A stretch of DNA of 64,000 nucleotides from Azospirillum brasilense. GTDB lineage: Bacteria > Pseudomonadota > Alphaproteobacteria > Azospirillales > Azospirillaceae. The translations under genes were made by a program, and so were the position numbers. Positions 57,570-64,000 of the stretch are shown here, one piece after another. Position 1 is the stretch's first letter, and each line of letters starts with the position of its first letter. Under the pieces are notes generated by a model that made no database searches, was not told the origin of the DNA, and was given only the letters and a program-made list of their open reading frames with translations. Location: the NCBI RefSeq assembly GCF_008365405.1, contig NZ_QOKV01000005.1, forward strand, positions 212,174 through 276,173. The letters run 5' to 3'.

Positions 57570-58355
57570 GTGAAGATCGCCACCTGGAACGTCAACTCGG
57601 CGAAGGCCCGCCTTCCGCTGATCACCGACTGGCTACGCGCGGAGTCCCCGGACGTCGCGCTGCTCCAGGAGATCAAGTGCGAGACCGCGGCCTTTCCCCG
57701 CGCGGCCTTCGAGGAACTCGGCTACCACGTCACGCCGGTGGGGCAGAAGTCCTACAACGGCGTGGCGTTCCTCTCCAAGGAGCCGCATGAGGATGTGCTG
57801 ACCCGCCTGCCCGGCGAGCCGGAGGACGAGCAGGCCCGCTATGTCGAGGCCACGGTGGGCGGCGTGCGCATCGCCTCGCTCTATCTGCCCAACGGCAACC
57901 CCCTCGGGACGGAGAAGTTCGCCTATAAGCTCCGCTGGATGGACCGCCTGCACGCCCACGCCCGCGGTCTGCTGGAGCAGGAAATCCCTTTCGTCCTGGG
58001 CGGCGACTACAACATCATCCCGGAGCCGCGCGACGTCTTCGACCCGGTGGCCTTCGCCGGCGACGCCCTGTTCCAGCCCGAATCGCGGGCGAAATTCCGC
58101 GCCCTGCTGAATCTGGGTCTGACCGAAGCCTACCGCGCCCTTCACGACGACGACCACGCCTACACATTCTGGGACTATCAGGCGGGCTGCTGGCCGCGGG
58201 ACCTGGGGTTGCGCATCGATCACTTCCTGCTATCCCCGCAGGCCGCCGACCGTCTGGTGGAGTGCCGCATCGACCGCCGACCGCGCGGCGCGGAAAAAGC
58301 GTCCGACCACACGCCGGTCCTGCTCGATCTGCGCGACGGGTCAGACATTTCTTAA
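57570..58355 (+). CDS. xth: Exodeoxyribonuclease III
   Basis: 261 residues. Metal and catalytic boxes: TWNVNSAKARLP, LLQEIKCE, GGDYNIIPEPRDVFDP, LRIDHFLLSP and ASDHTPVLLDL. AP endonuclease/3' exonuclease for base-excision repair. Starts 47 bp after erpA and may be co-transcribed. Confidence 0.95.
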   Translation: MKIATWNVNSAKARLPLITDWLRAESPDVALLQEIKCETAAFPRAAFEELGYHVTPVGQKSYNGVAFLSKEPHEDVLTRLPGEPEDEQARYVEATVGGVRIASLYLPNGNPLGTEKFAYKLRWMDRLHAHARGLLEQEIPFVLGGDYNIIPEPRDVFDPVAFAGDALFQPESRAKFRALLNLGLTEAYRALHDDDHAYTFWDYQAGCWPRDLGLRIDHFLLSPQAADRLVECRIDRRPRGAEKASDHTPVLLDLRDGSDIS

Positions 58356-58428
58356 ATTTTTTCACGGATCCTCAAGGCCGACTCGGAAACCGAGCGAGCG
58401 TCCATCCGCGGGGAGAGGCGGCAAGACG

Positions 58429-59001
58429 ATGGTCTGGGGACAGGACAGCGGCCGCAGAGCGATCGAAGAGCTGCTGACGGCCATCGAGCAGCAGGCCGGC
58501 GAAGCGGTCGCACTGGGGGCGCGCGCGCAGCGCGACATTGAGGAAGACCGCTTTTCCTCGTTCCTGGGCTTCCGCCGCAAGGTGGAGGAGGTGCGCGCCC
58601 TCGTCGCGCTGACGGAAGAGCGCCTGACGACCGTCAACACGGCGAAGCTGTCCGACCTGCGCACGGAGTTCGAGCGGATCGACCTTCTCCTGACCGGCCT
58701 GCTGGCCCGCGCCACCCGGAACTATTTCGAACGGATGCGGGAGGATCAGGCGCTCCCCATCGGCGCCCGCGAACTGTTCGAACCGGAGTTGAAGATCATC
58801 GAGGAGATGCGCACCAAGCTGGACCGTCCGCACTATGCGGGGCGTGTGTCGGCCACGGTGATCGAGGATCTGGAGGCGACCGGCGTCATGATCCGCAAGG
58901 TCATCAGCCGCGCGCCGAGCCTGCCCGACTTCTCCGACTCCCCAACGCCGCCGAAGCCTACGAAGCGACTGTCAAACTTGGGGCGCCCGATCCGGATGTG
59001 A
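58429..59001 (+). CDS. Conserved hypothetical helical protein
   Basis: 190 residues, soluble, mostly charged helix with likely coiled coil at about 35-105 (RRKVEEVRALVALTEERL, LRTEFERIDLLLTGLL). No motif recognised and no signal peptide. A GGGGAG-like stretch precedes ATG 58429. It stands between xth and tRNA-Ser. Confidence 0.65.
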   Translation: MVWGQDSGRRAIEELLTAIEQQAGEAVALGARAQRDIEEDRFSSFLGFRRKVEEVRALVALTEERLTTVNTAKLSDLRTEFERIDLLLTGLLARATRNYFERMREDQALPIGARELFEPELKIIEEMRTKLDRPHYAGRVSATVIEDLEATGVMIRKVISRAPSLPDFSDSPTPPKPTKRLSNLGRPIRM

Positions 59002-59205
59002 CGCCGTCATGATTAACGTTGGGGTTCGTTGCATAGCGGGGCTCAAAAGCGAGTTGACCCCGGAACAGGGACACGGCATGTTCCCCCCGCTTCCGATCCG
59101 CAGCAAGCGGAGAGCCGAGATCAGGCTCCGATTTGGGGATCAGAGCGGGGATCAGCAGGCGATGGTCCCCGAATGCGCAGGGCGCCGCTCCTGATGCATT
59201 GCTTT

Positions 59206-59295
59206 GGATGGGTGGCCGAGCGGTTTAAGGCTCCAGTCTTGAAAACTGGCGTGGGGGCAACTCCACCGTGGGTTCGAATCCCACCCCATCCGCCA
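59206..59295 (+). tRNA. tRNA-Ser (anticodon UGA), CCA encoded
   Basis: A full cloverleaf folds: acceptor GGATGGG/CCCATCC, D arm, anticodon stem CCAGT/ACTGG with loop CTTGAAA (anticodon TGA at 59240-59242), long variable arm GGGGGCAACTCC, T arm GTGGG-TTCGAAT-CCCAC, discriminator G and CCA. Its 3' end is the likely integration site of the element that follows, since an integrase gene starts 231 bp downstream in the same direction. Confidence 0.96.
59269..59295 (+). other. Putative attL core (tRNA-Ser 3' end)
   Basis: P4-type integrases recombine within the T-arm and 3' end of tRNA genes. The T loop through CCA here is intact and next to the integrase, so the core is probably within this stretch. 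The matching right end is not in the window. Confidence 0.45.
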
Positions 59296-59409
59296 ATTCC
59301 TTCTTCGCCGAATTTCGCTGAACCCCGCCAAACCCGCATGTTTGCTGGCTTTTAGCCCGGCACCTCCTTCGCCAAGCATCGCCCTTGACCGCCGGAAGCC
59401 GCCCCCTGA

Positions 59410-59493
59410 TGATGGGTAGGATAGCGGGTAGCGCCTCGTACCCATCACCGCCATCCTGACGCTGCTCCGTTACCCATCAAAGGATACCCATCA
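59410..59493. repeat. Four copies of TACCCATCA before the integrase
   Basis: Direct copies at 59439-59447, 59471-59479 and 59485-59493, and an inverted copy at 59410-59418. They lie between the attachment site and int, where arm-type integrase or excisionase sites occur. One further TACCCATCA inside the int coding region may be chance. Confidence 0.7.
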
Positions 59494-59526
59494 ACACGGG
59501 GCTAACCTGCTGATCCGGAGCAGAAA

Positions 59527-60744
59527 ATGCCGAAAAAAGCCGCCGGCCTAACAGCTCGAAAAGTTGAAACGATTCGGACCCCTGGCCTCTTCGCCGATGG
59601 CAATGGCCTCTACCTCCAGGTCACCGCCACGGGGGCCAAGACCTGGATTTTCCGCTACTCCATAGGCGGGAAGCGAAGGGACATGGGGCTGGGCTCGACT
59701 ACCGTTGTCAGCCTCGCGCAGGCCCGAGACAAGGCCGTAGAAGCGAAGAAGGTCGTAGCGGCGGGAACTGACCCGCTCGAAGCCAGGAAGGCTCAGGAGG
59801 CCGCGCGAGCGCTGGAGGCGGCCCGTGCCGTGACATTCAAAGAGTGCGCGGCCAGCTATATCGAATCCATGCAGGCCGGATGGAAGAGCACCAAGCATGG
59901 GGCGCAATGGACGTCGACACTCGAAACCTATGCCTATCCGTTGATCGGGAGCCTACCCATCAACGTCATCGACACCAACCTCGTGCTCAAGGTTCTGGAA
60001 CCGATCTGGACCACCAAGACGGAGACGGCCAGCCGGGTCCGTGGGCGCATCGAATCGATTCTCGACTACGCCAAGGTCCGCGGGCATCGGTCCGGCGAGA
60101 ACCCAGCCCGGTGGCGCGGCCACCTCGACCACATCTTGCCCGCCAAGAACGATGTGGTGAAGGTCGAGCATCACGCCGCCCTGCCCTACGCCTCGATGCC
60201 GTCGTTCTGGCCGAAGCTCCAGGTTCAGGACGGCATGGGAGCGCGGGCGCTGGAACTGGCCATCTTGACCGCCACACGAACCAACGAGGTTCTGGGCGCG
60301 AAATGGTCTGAGATCGATGTGGAGAGGCGGGTTTGGATCATCCCACCAGAGCGGATGAAGCCAGGTGTCGAACATCGGGTGCCGCTGACGGAACCGACCC
60401 TCGCACTGCTGAGGAAGATGGGCGCGATCCGGAGGGGAGAGCTGGTGTTCACCGGGCAGACCAAGGACCGCCCGCTTTCCAACATGGCGATGAACATGAC
60501 GCTCCGCAGGATGAAGCTGGACGTCACCCCTCATGGATTCCGCAGCACGTTCCGGACCTGGGTTGCCGAGAAGACCCATTTCCCAGACGACGTGGCGGAG
60601 GCAGCGTTATCCCATACACAGGGCAACAAGGTGGTGGCCGCCTATCAGCGCGGGGATCTGTTCGAAAAGCGGCGCCTGCTGATGCAGGCGTGGGCACAGT
60701 TCGTTACCGGCTTGGACGGGAAAACCGAACAGGCCGATGGGTAG
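59527..60744 (+). CDS. P4-type tyrosine integrase
   Basis: 405 residues. The N-terminal DUF4102 arm-binding domain (FADGNGLYLQVTATGAKTWI) is followed by a SAM-like core-binding domain (about 100-195) and the catalytic domain. Catalytic residues: R in TATRTNEVLGAKW (about 250), HGFR in TPHGFRSTFRTW (about 336-339), H in LSHTQGN (about 362) and Y in AAYQRGD (about 372). It is complete, so the element may still move. It lies beside tRNA-Ser, the presumed attachment site. Confidence 0.92.
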   Translation: MPKKAAGLTARKVETIRTPGLFADGNGLYLQVTATGAKTWIFRYSIGGKRRDMGLGSTTVVSLAQARDKAVEAKKVVAAGTDPLEARKAQEAARALEAARAVTFKECAASYIESMQAGWKSTKHGAQWTSTLETYAYPLIGSLPINVIDTNLVLKVLEPIWTTKTETASRVRGRIESILDYAKVRGHRSGENPARWRGHLDHILPAKNDVVKVEHHAALPYASMPSFWPKLQVQDGMGARALELAILTATRTNEVLGAKWSEIDVERRVWIIPPERMKPGVEHRVPLTEPTLALLRKMGAIRRGELVFTGQTKDRPLSNMAMNMTLRRMKLDVTPHGFRSTFRTWVAEKTHFPDDVAEAALSHTQGNKVVAAYQRGDLFEKRRLLMQAWAQFVTGLDGKTEQADG

Positions 60745-60783
60745 CGCCCCACCGTGGGGCAAACCCCTCTCCTCCGTGAAGCC

Positions 60784-60808
60784 GGTTCTTGCCATCGTGG
60801 CAAGAACC
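60784..60808. repeat. Perfect 11-bp hairpin after int
   Basis: GGTTCTTGCCA-TCG-TGGCAAGAACC. It follows the integrase stop by 39 bp with no T-tract. It could stabilise the transcript or bind a protein. Confidence 0.6.
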
Positions 60809-60854
60809 CCTTGGTTCAGACGACCGGTTCCTGAAAAGTCAGGAGCCGGCGCAA

Positions 60855-60886
60855 CTCCCTCAAAAGTGAGGGAGCTGATTTTGTTC
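60855..60886 (+). terminator. Probable terminator of the integrase transcript
   Basis: CTCCCTCA (60855-60862), loop AAAG, TGAGGGAG (60867-60874), then the T-rich stretch CTGATTTTGTT. Confidence 0.65.
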
Positions 60887-61126
60887 CGTTGTGGGATATC
60901 CCGGCACGGTCCCCACTCGATTCCGCTTGCAGCCTTCCTTGCCCCATCGGCTCGCAGCCAGGGTGTCCGCACTATGGAGCCCCCTCTCGCAGCCGCCGGC
61001 CATGGCGACGGGGAAGCCGCCACCGCCCCTTCACCGAGCTGAGGGGCAACCCATTGGCCGCCCAGCGAACCCGGTCAACGGCCGTTGCCGATCCGTCGCC
61101 ACGGTCGATGGATCGGGTGCCGCACC
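60887..61126. other. Intergenic DNA in the element
   Basis: No gene seen. Open frames run through but without ribosome-binding sites or family features; the next supported features are the repeats at 61127. Confidence 0.4.
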
Positions 61127-61178
61127 GTCACGGACGGCGGTGTAATCCGTCACGAATCCGTTCACAATCCGTGACGGA
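61127..61178. repeat. Iteron-like array with 11-bp period
   Basis: AATCCGT occurs at 61144, 61155 and 61166, exactly one helical turn apart. Around them are GTCACGGA (61127-61134), TCCGTCAC (61146-61153) and GTGACGGA (61171-61178), which pair as inverted copies. The layout suggests a protein-binding array: operator, replication iterons or excisionase sites. Confidence 0.6.
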
Positions 61179-61282
61179 CTCACAACGGACAGCTTGCACC
61201 TCGATCACAGTCCATCGTCATGCCCGTGAGCTTGCCGGCCCTGCCCAGGCCGGCGCTGCGAGCGTACCGAATGTCACAGACC

Positions 61283-61311
61283 AGCCGGCGCGTCATGCCC
61301 GGCCGGCTTTT
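61283..61311 (+). terminator. Hairpin with T-tract just before the SpoVG-like gene
   Basis: AGCCGGC (61283-61289) and GCCGGCT (61302-61308), loop of 12, followed by TTTTC. It is 16 bp before the ATG and so might attenuate rather than end transcription. Confidence 0.4.
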
Positions 61312-61326
61312 CTATGCGAGGTAACC

Positions 61327-61653
61327 ATGAGCAAGCTCGAACCGCTGCGCCCGGCCGTCGAGGTGCTGGACCTTCGCCTGTCGGAAGGGACCGGGCAGAC
61401 GCTGGCCATTGCCGTCGTTCAGGTGGGGCCGGTGGAGATCCGTAACGTGTGGGTGACCGACCGGGACGGGCGGCTGTTCGTGCGGCTGCCGGGCACCCTC
61501 ATGAGGAAGCGGCTGAAGCCGGCCGTCTGCCTTGATGAGCCGGTGTTTCTGGAGCTGGTAGACTCGGTGCTGGCGGAGTACCGGGTGGCGACCGGGGCGG
61601 ACCCGTGGGGCGACGTGCGATCGGCATCGAGGCCGCCCTTGCGAGTCGGCTGA
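61327..61653 (+). CDS. SpoVG-like family protein
   Basis: 108 residues from ATG 61327. The pattern VEVLDLRLSEG, IRNVWVTDRDGRLFVRLPG and a final VDSVLAEYR matches the small RNA/DNA-binding SpoVG fold (where one reads V-DIRVI-G-LFVAMP...AVL-EY). Phages and mobile elements of alphaproteobacteria carry similar proteins. The 25-residue tail is extra. Role here unknown; a regulator of the element is plausible. Confidence 0.5.
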   Translation: MSKLEPLRPAVEVLDLRLSEGTGQTLAIAVVQVGPVEIRNVWVTDRDGRLFVRLPGTLMRKRLKPAVCLDEPVFLELVDSVLAEYRVATGADPWGDVRSASRPPLRVG

Positions 61654-61659
61654 GAGTTG

Positions 61660-62235
61660 GGTAGTGCCTCAGTTTGAATTCCGTTTGTAGGCGAACGCAG
61701 TGCAAAGGGCGCTCCCATCGAACCACGCGTTCCTAATCGAGCCGCGCGTTCCTATATGCTTAGCGGAAAGCATGGAGACGCTGAGTATGGGCACGCGAGA
61801 AACCTACACCGAAAAGCTGGCATGTCCCAAGTGCGGGACGACGGGTTCCGCGAAGCTAGAGGAGAACGCAAACCCTCTGCATCGCGGCAACCGACTGGAC
61901 CGTAAGGTCATCGAGATCAATGGACCCTTCCAGGCAGAACCAAAGCTTGATGCTCCTATTCGCTGCGCGCAGTGCGATGCCGTCGTGCTGGACTGAGAGG
62001 ATCGCATGCCTAAAGGACCACAGGGCTAGCAGCGCCCCGGTGACGTGATCGGGGCGGCCATCATGGTTGCCAAGATCGCAACCGGTGAAGCGGGCCGTAC
62101 AAGAAGAAGACCACGGAGACGGCAAAGTGATCCGCCGCGCTTCCTCCCAGCGCCAGAAGCCGAAAGGGGTCGCCGTCACACCGACTGCGGCCCCTTCGGA
62201 TTCTCAGCCCCGAAAATTCAAACTGAGGCACTACC
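61660..62235. mobile_element. 576-bp segment bounded by 21-bp perfect inverted repeats
   Basis: 61660-61680 (starting GGTAGTGCCTCAGTTTG) is the exact reverse complement of 62215-62235. Ends starting GG and AT-rich inward sides look like IS or MITE termini. No transposase is inside; the only likely gene is the zinc-ribbon ORF. No target-site duplication is evident at the immediate borders. A non-autonomous element is the simplest reading. Confidence 0.5.
61772..61996 (+). CDS. Small zinc-ribbon protein
   Basis: 74 residues from ATG 61772 (GCGGAAAGC upstream; ATG 61787 is also possible). Two CxxC pairs, LACPKCGTTG and IRCAQCDAVV, frame a 55-residue ribbon. It is the only likely gene inside the inverted-repeat segment. 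Function unknown. Confidence 0.6.
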   Translation: METLSMGTRETYTEKLACPKCGTTGSAKLEENANPLHRGNRLDRKVIEINGPFQAEPKLDAPIRCAQCDAVVLD

Positions 62236-62371
62236 GAATCATCTGCCTCATGAGGGTTGCCCACCGACAGCCGGCTATGGCCGTGGGCCGCATCCTGGCC
62301 GGCGATACCGGCCCGAGCATCTACAGCACCGAGGAACGCCCTGACGGGTTCCTGATGATCTGAGGTGGACC
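61997..62371. other. Non-coding or degraded stretch
   Basis: No gene supported. It contains the right inverted repeat and, at 62325-62363, a frame ending STEERPDGFLMI then stop, echoed at 62586-62624. Confidence 0.4.
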
Positions 62372-62563
62372 ATGGCCGCGAGAATGAAGCTCCCCCCGCC
62401 ACGCCCGCTGGCGCAGATCTACGCTGCTGACGCAACGCCGGTTGAGGTGGCTCACCTGCGCTCAATGCTGCCCCGGCTTGTGACGGCGCGGAACCGTGGC
62501 GAGCCGGTGGGCGAGTTGCTGAAGCACGTCGAGGCGCAGCTTGCGATTCTTGACGCACGATGA
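62372..62563 (+). CDS. Small protein of unknown function
   Basis: 63 residues behind GAGGTGGACC. Mostly helical (EVAHLRSMLPRLVTARNRG, LLKHVEAQLAIL), no signal peptide. GC-rich like the host and unlike the AT-rich genes that follow. Unrecognised. Confidence 0.5.
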   Translation: MAARMKLPPPRPLAQIYAADATPVEVAHLRSMLPRLVTARNRGEPVGELLKHVEAQLAILDAR

Positions 62564-62858
62564 GGGGCAGGGAGAGGGCCTCAACAGTACCGACGAGAGG
62601 CCGGAGGGGTTCTTGGTGGTGTGAGAGGGGGCGATCGGAGTGGGCATTCACCTTGGTCAAAGCTCGCGCATCCAAAGCGCGCGATTCGGTACCACAGCGA
62701 TCCGATGAAGCTGTCGTGTAATGGCTTGGGCACATACGCGCATATTCAATTACCCCAGGGAATCGCTTGTCGGACCCGAATCTGGGTGGATTAGGGGCGA
62801 TGATCTTGCCTTTCCAAGAGTATGTGTGGAACACGAGAGTGATTTCTCGTCTCTTGGG

Positions 62859-63197
62859 ATGCCCTCTATGATCATTTCTCTTGATGCCTATGTCGTGCGT
62901 GTTCGAGAGGTTCGCAAGAATTCTGCGAAGCCACTAGGCTTCTACGACGGGAAAAGTTCGTTATTAAACCGTGTTCATGGCTATATGAACCGGTTTTCGA
63001 GTAAATTCGTTAGAATACCGTATTTAGAGAAGTCCATAAAAGTCGAGAAGCTGAATATAAATGGCGACGAACTCCGCGGTGTGATGAAGGTTGGGCAGTT
63101 TGGATTTGCTGGCGATATCATTGATACTCAAACCGGCGACACCGTCTATGAAAAGAAAAAAACTGACGCTGATCCAATTCCCTATTTTTTTCATTAA
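62859..63197 (+). CDS. Unrecognised AT-rich gene, 5' part (split by frameshift)
   Basis: The frame is open from 62721, but ATG 62859 or 62868 (MIISLDAYVVRVREV) looks the better start. About 110 residues: a basic beta-rich region, NRVHGYMNRFSSKFVRIPYL and GVMKVGQFGFAGDIID. It ends PIPYFFH-stop just after a run of seven T. Reading one base back at that run gives PYFF-SLRLPPKGDRGILVL and continues into the next entry, so both are probably one protein of about 305 residues. Base composition is far lower in GC than all of the window before it. No family recognised. Confidence 0.55.
   Translation: MPSMIISLDAYVVRVREVRKNSAKPLGFYDGKSSLLNRVHGYMNRFSSKFVRIPYLEKSIKVEKLNINGDELRGVMKVGQFGFAGDIIDTQTGDTVYEKKKTDADPIPYFFH
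63185..63191 (+). other. T7 slippery tract joining two frames
   Basis: In the upstream frame the codons read TAT-TTT-TTT, giving the slippery heptamer T-TTT-TTT. A -1 slip here, or one added T, fuses the frames ending at 63197 and 63784. It could be programmed frameshifting, phase variation, a fixed mutation or a sequencing error. Confidence 0.6.
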
Positions 63198-63199
63198 GA

Positions 63200-63784
63200 T
63201 TGCCGCCAAAGGGAGATCGGGGGATACTTGTCCTGCAGCGATCGGGTCTTGGTGGCATTAAGAGCCTTTTTGACCTTGTGGTTGTTGACCGCTTTGCTGC
63301 AGACCACAATGGATTGATTATGACTATCAATCCTTTAACGCCCCATGAGGTGCTGAAAGACTATATTCAGAGAGGCCGCATAGACGAGGTATCGCTTGTG
63401 CGGCATTCGATCGCTTCGGACATCGCAGACCAATTTGGAGGGGCTTCTTACGAAGAGGCCGGAGCTATAGAAATTAGCATAAAGCCGAAAAGAAGAGGAT
63501 TTTTCGATAAAGACGGAATTATGGAGGTTCTGGAGGGCGCTCGCGACATCAAATCGCTTTATGATCTCCATGACTTCCATTATGATACGATTAAGACTAA
63601 GGTAGTCGTTGACGGTGTTACTCGGACGTTTGATATTGTGCAGCCGAAAAGATTTCGAGCCTCTGTCAATGTGACGCGTGACGTGAGTGTGGGAGCGGAT
63701 GGGCACCCTGATTACAACAGCTTGGTCATCGTCTCTGACTCGGTAATTCGCGGCATGGCGCGAAAGGCGGGGATAGTGTTATGA
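63200..63784 (+). CDS. Unrecognised AT-rich gene, 3' part
   Basis: 194 residues if started at TTG 63200, but no ribosome-binding site precedes it and the frame is open upstream to the T7 tract, so it is most likely the C-terminal part of the preceding gene. Segments include GILVLQRSGLGGIKSLFDLVV, given in part as GILVLQRSGLGGIKSLF, then DGIMEVLEGARDIKSLYDLH and YNSLVIVSDSVIRGMARK. No catalytic motif is obvious. It ends overlapping the next start (ATGA). The pair sits in the cargo zone behind an integrase, where defence genes are common. Confidence 0.55.
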   Translation: MPPKGDRGILVLQRSGLGGIKSLFDLVVVDRFAADHNGLIMTINPLTPHEVLKDYIQRGRIDEVSLVRHSIASDIADQFGGASYEEAGAIEISIKPKRRGFFDKDGIMEVLEGARDIKSLYDLHDFHYDTIKTKVVVDGVTRTFDIVQPKRFRASVNVTRDVSVGADGHPDYNSLVIVSDSVIRGMARKAGIVL

Positions 63785-64000
63785 GTGCAAAAATAAATGC
63801 GTGGTGCATAGTTCAAGATCACCTTGATACATTAAACGATGAAAGCAATCAGAAGCGATCAGCTTCTGATATTGGTGATTGCTCACCGGGCTGGCTGAGC
63901 GGGTGCCGCCAGCTGGGCGTTGCGCGCATTGGGGGTGGTTGGCGATGCCGGTGTTGCGTTGCGCGGCCGGACATGAGTCAAAGGCGGGATGACGGTTCCG
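63781..64000 (+). CDS. Downstream partner gene, apparently interrupted (runs off window)
   Basis: ATG 63781 overlaps the previous stop (ATGA). The first 31 codons (MSAKINAWCIVQDHLDTL, then NDESNQKRSASDI) have the same low GC as the upstream genes. From about 63875 the sequence abruptly becomes GC-rich and its translation (Cys/Arg-rich) looks non-coding, as if an IS or other DNA had inserted. The frame remains open to the window end. Partner identity unknown. Confidence 0.4.
   Translation, partial: MSAKINAWCIVQDHLDTLNDESNQKRSASDIGDCSPGWLSGCRQLGVARIGGGWRCRCCVARPDMSQRRDDGS

Noticed and set aside
62061..62834. 257-codon minus-strand frame in the integrative element
   Set aside because: It crosses the inverted repeat and the 63-residue gene, has no family features and no plausible start signal.

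Overview
The window is high-GC DNA from an alphaproteobacterium, most likely Azospirillum or a close Rhodospirillales relative. The clues are the order argS-SPOR-nagZ-M50-scpA-scpB-tatABC-serS-surE-pcm-M23 and yajC-secD-secF, the three-gene HpnCDE squalene route, and a GAAC-N7-GAAC LexA box of alphaproteobacterial type at uvrA. The genus is inferred from gene content and order, not from a database match.

Region 1 (1-21.5 kb) looks like an acquired sulfur and copper resistance island. It opens with a persulfide module: a metallo-hydrolase, a divergent BigR/SqrR-type repressor with its two cysteines and a palindromic operator, two YeeE/YedE halves and a TauE/SafE permease. An orphan nuclease-like protein, an SRPBCC protein and a broken DUF3644-like gene follow. 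Next comes an unusual ba3-like heme-copper oxidase whose subunit I has tyrosine at two canonical metal-ligand positions. Copper functions then run on the plus strand: small His/Cys-rich secreted proteins, a Spy-like Met-rich protein, DUF2933, an ICMT-like membrane protein, a Cus/Czc-type RND efflux set (outer membrane factor, adaptor, pump), a BNR-repeat protein, a cytochrome c and a Cu(I) P1B-ATPase. Two CueR-type operators mark copper control, but no cueR lies in the window. A truncated tyrosine recombinase at 21.6-22.3 kb marks the island edge.

Region 2 (22.5-59.2 kb) is conserved chromosome: ssb and uvrA (divergent, two SOS boxes), trmFO, a chemoreceptor, hpnCDE, sodB, homologues of two mitochondrial complex I assembly factors (NDUFAF6-like and NDUFAF3-like), the Sec accessory operon, the Tat operon, condensin subunits, two tRNA synthetases, envelope enzymes, dGTPase, erpA and xth. 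A diguanylate cyclase and an orphan ABC ATPase interrupt the usual order.

Region 3 (59.2-64 kb) is an integrative element next to tRNA-Ser(UGA). It carries a P4-type integrase with short repeats in front of it, an iteron-like array, a SpoVG-like protein and a 576-bp segment bounded by a perfect inverted repeat that encloses a zinc-ribbon ORF. It ends in an AT-rich unrecognised module. In that module one apparent protein is split at a T7 slippery tract, followed by a translationally coupled gene whose low-GC N-terminus runs abruptly into GC-rich DNA at the window edge. This AT-rich module is the best candidate for an undescribed, possibly defence, system. The oxidase with altered ligands is the second.
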